From: a virus
Strand: one strand, 5' to 3'
Length of the DNA: 37,260 nucleotides
Virus record (IMG/VR): IMGVR_UViG_3300036790_000230
Span: 1 to 37,260 of that record
Shown piece by piece: positions 6,244 through 12,691 of this stretch (the stretch's first letter is position 1; every line of letters starts with the position of its first letter). A program made the position numbers and the translations under genes. Under the pieces are notes generated by a model, which had not been told where the DNA came from, ran no database searches, and saw only the letters and a program-made list of their open reading frames with translations.

Positions 6244-6428
6244 GGGGTGGTCTCTGGTTTTTTTCGATTGCACCCCTCGGCCAGCCACGCGCGATCGATC
6301 GCCTCCTCGATCGCATCCGTCTTGGACAGCGGCCTGATGCCGCCCCACGAGCGGGAGAGCTCCTCGAGCTGGGATTCCGTCTTCGGCGTGATCCGCGCCT
6401 CGAGTCGCTGGGTCCTGGACTTGGGCAT
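6240..6428 (-). CDS. Ribbon-helix-helix regulator
   Basis: A 62-residue protein (MPKSRTQRLEARITPKTESQ...). RLEARITPKTESQLEELS followed by LSKTDAIEEAIDRAWLAE is the beta-strand, helix, helix pattern of Arc/CopG-type ribbon-helix-helix DNA-binding proteins, which bind as dimers. ATG at 6428 follows AAAGGAGGGCACC; the upstream extension (MEYRKEGT) would place the start inside the promoter. The motif GTATACGGCA is present both at its own promoter and at the promoter downstream of it, so autoregulation and control of the small-gene operon is a reasonable inference. Confidence 0.75.
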   Translation of the reverse strand: MPKSRTQRLEARITPKTESQLEELSRSWGGIRPLSKTDAIEEAIDRAWLAEGCNRKKPETTP

Positions 6429-6450
6429 GGTGCCCTCCTTTCTGTACTCC

Positions 6451-6479
6451 ATTGTACTACGTTATACGGCAAAGATCAA
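6451..6479 (-). promoter_or_regulatory. Promoter of the RHH regulator
   Basis: On the - strand, TTGATC (6479-6474) and TACAAT (6456-6451) are 17 bp apart. The spacer contains TATACGGCAAA (6463-6473 on the + strand), the same motif as in the promoter at 6216. It diverges from the + strand promoter at 6522. Confidence 0.65.
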
Positions 6480-6502
6480 GTCCCGCGGTCAACGGTGCGT
6501 CC

Positions 6503-6550
6503 AAGTCCACGGATTTGCAACTTGACAAGTCCGTGGATCTTGCGCAAGAT
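6503..6550 (+). promoter_or_regulatory. Divergent promoter with operator-like repeats
   Basis: TTGACA at 6522-6527 and CAAGAT at 6545-6550 with a 17-bp spacer form a promoter for the HTH gene at 6565. Two 12-mers, AAGTCCACGGAT (6503-6514) and AAGTCCGTGGAT (6527-6538), match at 10 of 12 bases, and their cores (TCCACGGA and TCCGTGGA) are also inverted repeats. A perfect palindrome CTTGCGCAAG (6539-6548) overlaps the -10. These look like operators. Confidence 0.65.
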
Positions 6551-6564
6551 TGGGCCTGACGATC

Positions 6565-7023
6565 ATGCGCACACACACAATCGACGACATCGAGAGGGAC
6601 CTCGGCTGGCTTTACGAGCTGGAGTCCACCGGCATGACCCAGATGCAGCTGGCGCAGCGGGAGGGCCTCAGCGAAGGCCATATGTCCCGGCGGCTGATGA
6701 GGGCCCGGCGGTGGATGGCGGAGCTGAGGGCGATCGATCGTGTCGAGGTTGAGCGGGCCATCAAGGCGGCCGAGTCCACCGGCCGTGAGATCCCCTGGAT
6801 CGAGATTGTGAATCAGTTCCGGCGTGGCCACCACTATCGGCTTCCCGTGGATCAGCTCTCGAATCTTCCGGCAGGTCTCATCCGGATCGGGACAAGCAAG
6901 GGCTACGTGATGGTGGCCGACAGTTCCGACGGGGTGCCGATCGACTCCATGCCGGCCAATGAGCCGGCCAAGTTCAAGCCCAAGCGGCCGCGCAAGAAGC
7001 GAGCCAGCCCCGCCCCGGCCTGA
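6565..7023 (+). CDS. Helix-turn-helix DNA-binding protein
   Basis: A 152-residue protein (MRTHTIDDIERDLGWLYE...). TGMTQMQLAQREGLSEGHMS followed by a basic helix (RRLMRARRWM) is a helix-turn-helix resembling sigma-factor region 4 or Xre-like folds. The rest is mixed, with a basic Lys/Arg/Pro-rich tail. I use the ATG at 6565; an in-frame TTG at 6550 lies in the -10 box. Standing alone behind an operator-rich promoter and divergent from the RHH gene, it may be part of the lysis/lysogeny switch, but it lacks a cI-like C-terminal domain. Confidence 0.7.
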   Translation: MRTHTIDDIERDLGWLYELESTGMTQMQLAQREGLSEGHMSRRLMRARRWMAELRAIDRVEVERAIKAAESTGREIPWIEIVNQFRRGHHYRLPVDQLSNLPAGLIRIGTSKGYVMVADSSDGVPIDSMPANEPAKFKPKRPRKKRASPAPA

Positions 7024-7204
7024 AGGGCGGGACGGATTGACCGATACCGATCGTGCGGCGGGGCGAGATGACCCGCAGCGATAAGGCACTAAGCCCCCGC
7101 GTAAAAGCATGGTGCCTGACGGGAGTCCCGCGAGAGCGGGCCGGACAACGCCAGCGGGGCAGCCGGGGCAGGACCGGCCACGATCGATGGGATGAACGAG
7201 ACAT
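7024..7204 (+). other. Non-coding leader before the tRNAs
   Basis: No convincing gene. Two hairpins are visible: GGCAC (7085-7089) with GTGCC (7112-7116), and CCCGC (7127-7131) with GCGGG (7136-7140) closing a GAGA tetraloop. A 28-codon frame (7110-7196) has no ribosome site. The stretch may be the processed leader of the tRNA transcript. Confidence 0.4.
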
Positions 7205-7277
7205 GGCCCTGTCGTCTAGCTAGACAGGATACTCGGCTTCCCGGCCGACGACGGTGGTGCAACTCCACCCGGGGCCT
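7205..7277 (+). tRNA. tRNA-Gly-like (TCC), atypical anticodon arm
   Basis: A 73-nt cloverleaf can be drawn. The acceptor stem is GGCCCTG (7205-7211) with CGGGGCC (7270-7276), one G-T pair. The D-arm starts with GTCT at 7214. The T-arm is GGTGG / CCACC (7253-7257, 7265-7269) with loop TGCAACT. The anticodon arm CTCGG...CCGAC has an 8-nt loop (CTTCCCGG) and one mismatch. In this register the anticodon is TCC, for Gly codon GGA. The T-loop has G at position 55, and the variable loop is only 3 nt. No CCA is encoded. It may be a degenerate or specialised phage tRNA. Confidence 0.6.
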
Positions 7278-7278
7278 T

Positions 7279-7353
7279 TGCAGGGTAGAGGAGATGGCCG
7301 TCCTCGCAGCGCTCATAACGCTGAGATCGCAGGTTCGAATCCTGCCCCTGCTA
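7279..7353 (+). tRNA. tRNA with CAT anticodon, initiator-like
   Basis: A 75-nt clean cloverleaf. The acceptor stem is GCAGGG (7280-7285) with CCCTGC (7346-7351). The D-stem is GAGG/CCTC (7288-7291, 7302-7305). The anticodon stem is CAGCG/CGCTG with loop CTCATAA (anticodon 7314-7316), the variable loop is AGATC, and the T-arm is GCAGG TTCGAAT CCTGC. Discriminator A at 7353; no encoded CCA. Positions 1 and 72 are T-T (unpaired) and position 11-24 is A-T, both hallmarks of bacterial initiator tRNAs. Stem pairs 29-31 are G-C, C-G, G-C instead of three G-C. Elongator Met or Ile (lysidine) identity is possible. Confidence 0.85.
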
Positions 7354-7404
7354 CTCCCGCAAGGGATGGTTGCGCCGCCGCGATGAATCTATGAAAGGCA
7401 CCGC

Positions 7405-7626
7405 ATGACCCTCCAGTCCCTCTTCGCCTCGATCGCCTCACTGACCGAGGCCGCGAAGTCCCTCCCCTGGCATGCCTACGAGGAGGACGCCTTGATCATC
7501 CTGCATGAGATCGAGGCGTCGGATCTCGTGCCCGTGACGATGAAGCCGTCGCTGATCGGTGCGATCCACGCGCTCAAGTTGCTCGAGCAGATCACGCCAC
7601 TCACCCCGCTCGAAGGGACCCGATGA
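7405..7626 (+). CDS. Small helical hypothetical protein
   Basis: A 73-residue protein (MTLQSLFASIASLTEAAKSL...) behind GAAAGGCACCGC. It reads as two or three amphipathic helices with a hydrophobic core, no membrane segment and no known motif. It overlaps the next gene as ATGA (7623-7626). The pair resembles small coupled phage proteins; function unknown. Confidence 0.65.
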   Translation: MTLQSLFASIASLTEAAKSLPWHAYEEDALIILHEIEASDLVPVTMKPSLIGAIHALKLLEQITPLTPLEGTR

Positions 7627-7844
7627 ACGCGAAAGCCCTCTTCAATGAGCTGTTCGGCGCCGTCCGCGGCCATGCCGACCTCTCGCCGGCCACCGCCGCC
7701 GTGCTCAAGTCCAACCCCCAGGCGCAGGACCTGTACACCGCCATCGAGGCGCTGGCGAAGGCGCCGGGCACGATCAACTGGGCCACGCTGCTCGCCGCGA
7801 TTGAGGCGCTCATCACCACGCTCCTGCCGCTCCTGGGAGGCTGA
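7623..7844 (+). CDS. Small protein with hydrophobic C-terminal helix
   Basis: A 73-residue protein (MNAKALFNELFGAVRGHADL...) coupled to the previous gene. The last 25 residues (INWATLLAAIEALITTLLPL and LGG) form one hydrophobic helix that could lie in or on a membrane. A role near lysis is possible from position but unproven. It ends three bases before the TTG start of the methyltransferase. Confidence 0.65.
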   Translation: MNAKALFNELFGAVRGHADLSPATAAVLKSNPQAQDLYTAIEALAKAPGTINWATLLAAIEALITTLLPLLGG

Positions 7845-7846
7845 GG

Positions 7847-9061
7847 TTGACGAACCGCATCGCGCATCTGTTGATCCAGGCCGACGCCCGGCGGATTCCG
7901 CTGGCCGATCGGAGCGTCCATTGCGTGGTCACGAGCCCGCCCTACTGGGGCCTCCGTGACTACGGAGTAGGCGGTCAGATCGGCCTCGAGGCCACTCCGG
8001 ATGCGTTCGTGGCCGAGATAGTGCGGGTCTTCCGCGAGGTGCGGCGGGTACTCCGGGATGACGGCACGCTGTGGATGAACCTGGGAGACTCTTACGCCAG
8101 TACGGGAGAGTTTGGCCGGAATGACGGGGGCGGACCCGGTCGTCTCCTCGGCGAGGTTCAAGCCGAACGATCCAGCCGACGGCTCAAGAACGATCACGGC
8201 CTCAAGCCCAAGGATCTGATCGGCATCCCCTGGCGCGTCGCCCTGGCACTCCAGGCGGACGGCTGGTATCTCCGCTCCGACATCATCTGGGCCAAGCCGA
8301 ACCCGATGCCCGAGAGCGTCACGGACCGGCCGACCAAATCGCACGAGTACCTGTTCCTGATGGCGAAGTCCGAACGGTACTACTTCGATGCGGAGGCGGT
8401 GCGGGAGCCGGGTACTCGGTACGAATGGAACTCCCAGAAGTTCAAGGGTGGTGATCTTACGCGGCATCACGGGAGCACGAGAGGCAAGGAGACTGCAGAT
8501 CCCGAAGCCGGCCGCAACCTCCGCACCGTCTGGCCCATCGCCACCGAAGCCTATCCAGGAAGCCATTTCGCCACATTCCCGCGCAAGCTGGTCGAGCCGT
8601 GCATCAAGGCCGGGACGAGCGAGAAGGGCGTGTGCCCGACGTGCGGCGCGCCGTGGGAGCGGGTCGTGGAATCGGAGCGAATCAGGACTCGCCCCGGCCT
8701 TGATTCGAAGTGCTACGATCGCTCGACCGGCGAAGAACTGGCCGCGAACGATAAGCCGTGGGCATCCGAGCGGGTCGGTAATCGCGATCCCGGACGGCAT
8801 ATCTCAGTCAAGTCGACCACGGGATGGGCAGCGGGCTGTGAGTGTGGGCGAGGACCCATCCCGGCCACAGTCCTTGACCCCTTCGCCGGGTCGGGCACGA
8901 CGCTGGTCGTGGCCAACGCCCTCGGGCGCCGCGCGGTCGGCCTGGACCTGAGCCGCGAGTATCTCGGGCTGGCCGCGAATCGCATCACCAGGCCGCACGC
9001 CATGATCCCCCGGGCCGGCCGGGACGAATCATTCCCCCTTTTCGAGGCTGCCCCGTGCTGA
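7847..9061 (+). CDS. DNA methyltransferase, N4-cytosine/N6-adenine type
   Basis: A 404-residue SAM-dependent DNA amino-methyltransferase of the beta class. The catalytic motif SPPYW is at residues 30-34, near the N-terminus, and the SAM-binding motif LDPFAGSGTT is at about 343-352, followed by GLDLSREYLGLAANRI. Between them lies a Cys cluster, VCPTCGAPW and CECG, probably binding zinc, common in this family. Start is TTG at 7847 after GGGAGGCTGAGG. No restriction enzyme is adjacent, so it is an orphan, likely protecting phage DNA or marking it. The target sequence cannot be read from the gene. Confidence 0.9.
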   Translation: MTNRIAHLLIQADARRIPLADRSVHCVVTSPPYWGLRDYGVGGQIGLEATPDAFVAEIVRVFREVRRVLRDDGTLWMNLGDSYASTGEFGRNDGGGPGRLLGEVQAERSSRRLKNDHGLKPKDLIGIPWRVALALQADGWYLRSDIIWAKPNPMPESVTDRPTKSHEYLFLMAKSERYYFDAEAVREPGTRYEWNSQKFKGGDLTRHHGSTRGKETADPEAGRNLRTVWPIATEAYPGSHFATFPRKLVEPCIKAGTSEKGVCPTCGAPWERVVESERIRTRPGLDSKCYDRSTGEELAANDKPWASERVGNRDPGRHISVKSTTGWAAGCECGRGPIPATVLDPFAGSGTTLVVANALGRRAVGLDLSREYLGLAANRITRPHAMIPRAGRDESFPLFEAAPC

Positions 9062-10290
9062 TCCGCAAGCTCGCCATCCTGTCGCTGTTCGTGCCCCTGA
9101 CCGTCGCGCTCGGTTGTCTCGCTCCCGAGGTACTCCTCGCGCAGCAGCCGATGGCCAGCCCGCAGTCGCCGCCCGTGCCGGCGGTGAATCCGCCGCAGGG
9201 CCGGCCGTTCCCGGGCCCGCAACCGAAGCATCTCCGCGGTGCCCGCCCCTCCCCTCGTCACAAGATCTTCGCCGCGCCGAAGCATCAACCCAAGGCCGCG
9301 CCGGTCTCCTTCACCCCGGCCGTGATCCTCACCACGGCCCAGATGTCGTATTGGGGAAATGACCAGTACGGCGACTGCGTCACGGCCGAGGAGATGTTCG
9401 CAAAGGATGTTTATCCGCTCTGGTATTCGGCCACCGGCAAATCGGTGGACATCCCGACCGCGACCGCGACCACATGGGCGCGGCAGAACGGCTACCTGAA
9501 CGGCGCCGACCTGACGAGCGTCATGGAGTCGATGGCCAGCCCCGGCATCCAGTACAACGGCGTCACCTACACCGACGGCCCATACCAGTCGGTCGATTAT
9601 ACGAACTGGACCACCCTCACATCGGCGATCTATCAGGGGCCGGTGAAGATCGGTGTGGCCTCGAGCCAGTTCGACAACGTCGCCAACGTCGGCGAGCAGA
9701 ATGGCTGGGTCATGACGGGGTTCCGGAGCGACAACTCCGAGGACCACTGCGTCAGCCTGTGCGGCTACGGCACGATGCAACAGCTCGCCAGCGCGATGGG
9801 CGTCACGCTGCCGAGCGGCGTGAACGGCTCGGGCAATGGCCTGCTCCTGTTCACCTGGGACACGATCGGGATCATCGATTTCTCCTCGATGACGGCGATC
9901 ACCGGCGAGGCGTGGCTCAGGACGCCGACGACCCCGCAGACCGTCCCGCCCCAGCCCACCCCGACTCCGACGCCCACCCCGACTCCGACGCCGACGCCGG
10001 GCGCCATCACCTACGCCCTGGCCGGTGCCGCCCCGGCCGGCGCGGCGATCGATCCGTCGACGGGCGTCTTCACATGGGCGGTGCCGGCGAGCCAGGCCGC
10101 GGGCACCATCACGGTGACCTTCACGGCCAGCGCGGGCACCTCGTCCGCCGTCGGCACGTTCGTGATCGTCGTCAGCGCGGCGCCGAGCGGCGCCGTGGTG
10201 ATCGGCACGATCCCGCAGCAGTCGGCCGTGACGGGCCAGGCGTTCACGCTCAACCTCGGCACCTACGTGAGCCAGGGAGTATCGAAGTGA
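9055..10290 (+). CDS. Secreted papain-like protein with Ig-like tail
   Basis: A 411-residue protein from GTG at 9055, overlapping the methyltransferase stop. The N-terminus is a signal peptide with a lipobox-like end (VALGC near residue 21). A Pro-rich spacer leads to a papain-fold domain: WGNDQYGDCVTAEE (Cys) and EDHCVSLCGYG (His), then LLLFTWDT where papains have Asn-Ser-Trp. Then comes a PTPTPT linker and an Ig-like He_PIG domain (AIDPSTGVFTWAVP). A second Ig-like domain (IPQQSAVTGQAFTLNLGTYV) breaks off after one strand. It may be the lysis or a host-surface protease; no other endolysin is visible. Confidence 0.75.
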   Translation: MLIRKLAILSLFVPLTVALGCLAPEVLLAQQPMASPQSPPVPAVNPPQGRPFPGPQPKHLRGARPSPRHKIFAAPKHQPKAAPVSFTPAVILTTAQMSYWGNDQYGDCVTAEEMFAKDVYPLWYSATGKSVDIPTATATTWARQNGYLNGADLTSVMESMASPGIQYNGVTYTDGPYQSVDYTNWTTLTSAIYQGPVKIGVASSQFDNVANVGEQNGWVMTGFRSDNSEDHCVSLCGYGTMQQLASAMGVTLPSGVNGSGNGLLLFTWDTIGIIDFSSMTAITGEAWLRTPTTPQTVPPQPTPTPTPTPTPTPTPGAITYALAGAAPAGAAIDPSTGVFTWAVPASQAAGTITVTFTASAGTSSAVGTFVIVVSAAPSGAVVIGTIPQQSAVTGQAFTLNLGTYVSQGVSK

Positions 10291-10490
10291 TCGCCGGCTA
10301 TTCCATCGTCCAACTCGCGATCTTCCTCATCATCGCCTGCGCCGTGGTCGGGATCGCGCTGGTGGCGATCCGCCAGAGCGGTGTTGCCGTCCCGGGGTGG
10401 GCCGTCACCATCTTCTGGATCGTCGTCGTCGCCCTGGTGGCGATCTTCGCGATCAAGCTACTCGTCGGGGCTGCGGGCCCCGCCATGTAA
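10287..10490 (+). CDS. Two-helix membrane protein, holin candidate
   Basis: A 67-residue protein from GTG at 10287, overlapping the previous stop (GTGA). It has two transmembrane helices: IVQLAIFLIIACAVVGIALV and WAVTIFWIVVVALVAIFAIK. The short loop between them contains Arg, and the short tails are small. Size, topology and place after the papain-like gene fit a holin, but holins cannot be proven by sequence. It ends just before a strong hairpin. Confidence 0.7.
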   Translation: MIAGYSIVQLAIFLIIACAVVGIALVAIRQSGVAVPGWAVTIFWIVVVALVAIFAIKLLVGAAGPAM

Positions 10491-10497
10491 TCCAACA

Positions 10498-10531
10498 GGC
10501 CGGGCCACCCGCGCAAACGAGTGGCCCGGCC
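10498..10531 (+). terminator. Strong hairpin, probable terminator
   Basis: GGCCGGGCCAC (10498-10508) pairs perfectly with GTGGCCCGGCC (10521-10531), an 11-bp stem with a 12-nt loop, directly after the holin candidate. There is no T-run after it (cctcccc), so it would be a non-canonical or partial terminator, or an mRNA 3' end stabiliser. Confidence 0.6.
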
Positions 10532-10571
10532 CTCCCCGACTCGCCGCGCTAACGACGAGGCCGGTTACGCA

Positions 10572-10646
10572 ATGGATCAGGGATCGGGCGAGAAGACCGA
10601 AGCGGCCCCCACTATTACCGGAAAACAGGGGGAGTCGCGACAATGA
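10572..10646 (+). CDS. Possible 24-residue leader peptide
   Basis: A short frame (MDQGSGEKTEAAPTITGKQG...) that starts after the hairpin and ends in TGA overlapping the next ATG (10643-10646), in keeping with the coupling seen throughout. It has no motif. It could simply tether ribosomes to the membrane-protein gene after it. Confidence 0.35.
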   Translation: MDQGSGEKTEAAPTITGKQGESRQ

Positions 10647-10891
10647 TTCCGTGGATTTTTCTCTGGGCCGAAGGAGCCTCCGTGGACCCGGGCGTCGGAT
10701 CGATCGTCCAGCTTGTCGGGGGCCTGGGTGCATCGGCGGCGGCCGTGCTGGTGGTCTGGATTTTCGTGGGGTACATGAAGTCCACGGCCGGCCAGAACAG
10801 CGAGGCGCTCAACAATCTCGCCGAGGCGGTCCGCGAGATGAAGGCCATGGTGAGCAACGCCTGCCGCTATCAGGGGCCGCGCAACCAATGA
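10643..10891 (+). CDS. Membrane protein with coiled coil, lysis candidate
   Basis: An 82-residue protein. The N-terminal part has one clear membrane helix (GASAAAVLVVWIFVGYM) after a short periplasmic-looking segment, then a cytoplasmic helix of coiled-coil character (EALNNLAEAVREMKAMVSN). This layout occurs in small phage holin-like proteins (BhlA/XhlA type). It overlaps the next membrane gene (ATGA at 10888). Confidence 0.65.
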   Translation: MIPWIFLWAEGASVDPGVGSIVQLVGGLGASAAAVLVVWIFVGYMKSTAGQNSEALNNLAEAVREMKAMVSNACRYQGPRNQ

Positions 10892-11271
10892 CCGCGACAT
10901 CGGCCGACCTGGGACGGCTGGGCGGATTCATGGCCCGCATCCAGGTGATCGTGGTCAGCACCCTGGTCTTCGCGGTGCTGACCGTCATCGGCGCCGTCGT
11001 CCAGCGGGCCGGCGATAACGCGGCGCTGCGGGCGAGCCTCGCGGATCTCCACGGGCAGATCGAGAGCCTCGCGGCGCAGAACGAGCGCCTCCGTGGCGAG
11101 AACGACGCCAGATGGCGCGAGAACGTGAAGTCGAAGACCGACCGCTACGACATCCACGACACACTGAAGCGGCTCGACGAGCGGTCGGATTACCTCGACC
11201 AGACGGTGAGGGGGCTCATCAAGGCCGAGCGCGAACGCCAGCAGCGGCGGAAGGCGGAGGCCGGGAAATGA
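10888..11271 (+). CDS. Membrane-anchored coiled-coil protein, spanin-like
   Basis: A 127-residue protein from the ATG at 10888 overlapping the previous stop. One N-terminal membrane helix (IQVIVVSTLVFAVLTVIGAV) is followed by a long charged coiled coil (ASLADLHGQIESLAAQNERL and on to KAERERQQRRKAEAGK). This is the layout of inner-membrane spanins (Rz type) and of some phage anti-lysis proteins. The next gene starts with a signal-like segment but is not a clear Rz1. Confidence 0.65.
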   Translation: MTATSADLGRLGGFMARIQVIVVSTLVFAVLTVIGAVVQRAGDNAALRASLADLHGQIESLAAQNERLRGENDARWRENVKSKTDRYDIHDTLKRLDERSDYLDQTVRGLIKAERERQQRRKAEAGK

Positions 11272-11615
11272 CCCTGATCCTCGCACTCGCCCTGCTGGCC
11301 CAGCCCGGCGACATCGCCGCCCTGGGCGCCCCACGCTGGGCCGACCGCGAGGCGGCCGAGAAGCGGCTGGATGCCGGCCCGATCGAGGCGGCACTGCCGG
11401 GACTGCACTCGCGCGACCCGGAGATCCGCCGCCGTGCGCTGCGGTCCATCCGTCGCAAGTCGCCGTGCATCTCGTGCGACGGCAGCGGGGTGCATGCCCA
11501 TTGGGTGCAGCCGTTCCCGTCCATGAAGGGATTTTACGTCGGCGAGCTCTGCGCGACGTGCGGCGGCTGGGGTTCGAAGTGGCTCCAGAGGCGGATGGCC
11601 AAGGGGAAGGCATGA
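11268..11615 (+). CDS. HEAT-like plus CxxCxGxG zinc protein
   Basis: A 115-residue protein from the ATG at 11268, overlapping the previous stop. A short hydrophobic N-terminus (MTLILALALLAQPGDIAAL) may be a signal peptide. Residues 22-62 (LGAPRWADREAAEKRL, DPEIRRRALRSI) match the short HEAT-like module very common in planctomycete proteins. Then CISCDGSGVHAHW and CATCGGWGSKW form a DnaJ-type zinc knuckle pair. The combination suggests recruitment of host-type domains. Function unknown. Confidence 0.65.
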   Translation: MTLILALALLAQPGDIAALGAPRWADREAAEKRLDAGPIEAALPGLHSRDPEIRRRALRSIRRKSPCISCDGSGVHAHWVQPFPSMKGFYVGELCATCGGWGSKWLQRRMAKGKA

Positions 11616-11821
11616 TCTCCGATCGCAGCAAGCTGGTGGGCCGCTTCAACATGATCGACAACCCCATGCCCAGCGACAGGGGGCCCGACGGCAGGCTGCT
11701 GATCGCGGCCGGGGTGATCCTGATCGTGCTCACGGTCGGCACGCTGTTCGCCTGCCTGTGGTCGATCCAGGGATTCGAGGCGCCGATCAGCCAGGCCAAT
11801 GTGAACAGGACGACGAAGTGA
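11612..11821 (+). CDS. Small single-pass membrane protein
   Basis: A 69-residue protein in a coupled chain (ATGA at 11612). It has a polar N-terminus, one membrane helix (LLIAAGVILIVLTVGTLFAC) and a short polar C-terminus. No family recognised. Together with the previous genes it forms a run of four to five small membrane proteins, which suits a lysis or membrane-modifying module. Confidence 0.65.
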   Translation: MISDRSKLVGRFNMIDNPMPSDRGPDGRLLIAAGVILIVLTVGTLFACLWSIQGFEAPISQANVNRTTK

Positions 11822-12003
11822 GCGAGGTCGAGGATTGGCTTGATAGTCCGGAGGGGAGAGTTGTCACCATCCGGATTTTGGAGGATCTAGGGCGCAGGAA
11901 GCTGCATAGGCTCCGAGAAGTCGCGGGAGCAACAGTCACCGTTGCGGAGTTCTGGTGGCTGCTACCTGCGCTGTTGGTCGATGGATTCTTGGAGGCGAAG
12001 TGA
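11818..12003 (+). CDS. Small hypothetical protein
   Basis: A 61-residue protein from GTG at 11818 overlapping the previous stop (GTGA). It has an acidic N-terminal half and a C-terminal hydrophobic, Trp-rich stretch (AEFWWLLPALLVDGFLEAK) that could be a membrane-associated helix. Third-position GC is somewhat lower than in its neighbours. Unknown function. Confidence 0.6.
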   Translation: MSEVEDWLDSPEGRVVTIRILEDLGRRKLHRLREVAGATVTVAEFWWLLPALLVDGFLEAK

Positions 12004-12356
12004 GCGGATTCGATCCCGACATCACGCCGCTGCATGGTACGCCCTCCGTCGAGGAGCAGGCGCGCGGTCAGCCCGCGCAGGACCGGCCGCATCCCCACGC
12101 CCCCGAACCGCAGGCCATCGACCCGCGATGGTGGGACCGGCTGTACCGCGAGATCGACATCGAGTCGCTCCTGTCCTCCGCGATGGCGTGCCATCGGGCC
12201 CGTCGCTACTGGGAACAGCCGGGATGGCCGGAGATCTATCAGCGACTCCAGCTCGTCAGGGCCGAGCTGTGGGATGCGATGGATCAGTACCCCGACAGCC
12301 ACCTGCTCAGGGAACTCTATCGCCAGGTGCTGTTTGTCATGAGGGGGCGAGCGTGA
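12000..12356 (+). CDS. Hypothetical protein, helical
   Basis: A 118-residue protein from GTG at 12000 overlapping the previous stop. A Pro/Gln-rich N-terminus leads to Trp- and Tyr-rich helices (WWDRLYREIDIESLLSSAMA and later RELYRQVLFVMRG). Not recognised. It sits between membrane proteins and the terminase and may be either late accessory or virion-related. An upstream in-frame ATG at 11955 would lie within the previous gene. Confidence 0.6.
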   Translation: MSGFDPDITPLHGTPSVEEQARGQPAQDRPHPHAPEPQAIDPRWWDRLYREIDIESLLSSAMACHRARRYWEQPGWPEIYQRLQLVRAELWDAMDQYPDSHLLRELYRQVLFVMRGRA

Positions 12357-12670
12357 ATATCGCCGACCCCTACGGCAACGAACTCCGTCAGATCCTCGCC
12401 AACCAGGTGACCATCCTCAACCTCCTCCACAAGCAAGGGAAGACCATGGACGCCATCTCGACCGACATCGCCAACCTCGTCAGCGAAGTCACCGGCATCA
12501 CCGCCGACGTGACGACCGTGCTCCAGGAGCTGGCGGGCGCCGGCAATCTCACGCCGGACCAGCAGGCCACGCTCGAGGCGCAGATCACCGCGCTCGGCAC
12601 CGTGGATGCGCAGCTCAAGGCCGCGATCCCGGCGCCCGCACCCACCCCGGCGCCCCCGGCCGGGAGCTGA
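12353..12670 (+). CDS. Coiled-coil hypothetical protein, Pro/Ala tail
   Basis: A 105-residue protein from GTG at 12353 (GTGA overlap). A helical region with regular hydrophobic spacing (ISTDIANLVSEVTGITADVT, QATLEAQITALGTVDAQLKA) is probably a coiled coil, followed by a low-complexity Pro/Ala tail. Such small proteins are frequent beside phage structural genes, but no role can be named. An internal ATG at 12447 is an alternative start. Confidence 0.65.
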   Translation: MNIADPYGNELRQILANQVTILNLLHKQGKTMDAISTDIANLVSEVTGITADVTTVLQELAGAGNLTPDQQATLEAQITALGTVDAQLKAAIPAPAPTPAPPAGS

Positions 12671-12691
12671 TCGGAACAGGTAGTATTAGGT

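Noticed and set aside
7110-7196. A 28-codon frame before the tRNAs
   Set aside because: No ribosome site, low-complexity product and it lies in a hairpin-rich leader.
7024-7204. A third tRNA upstream of the two found
   Set aside because: Hairpins exist but no T-arm, acceptor stem or anticodon arm can be combined into a cloverleaf.
9957-10002. A PT-coding DNA repeat as a regulatory iteron
   Set aside because: It is an in-frame Pro-Thr linker between the papain-like and Ig-like domains.
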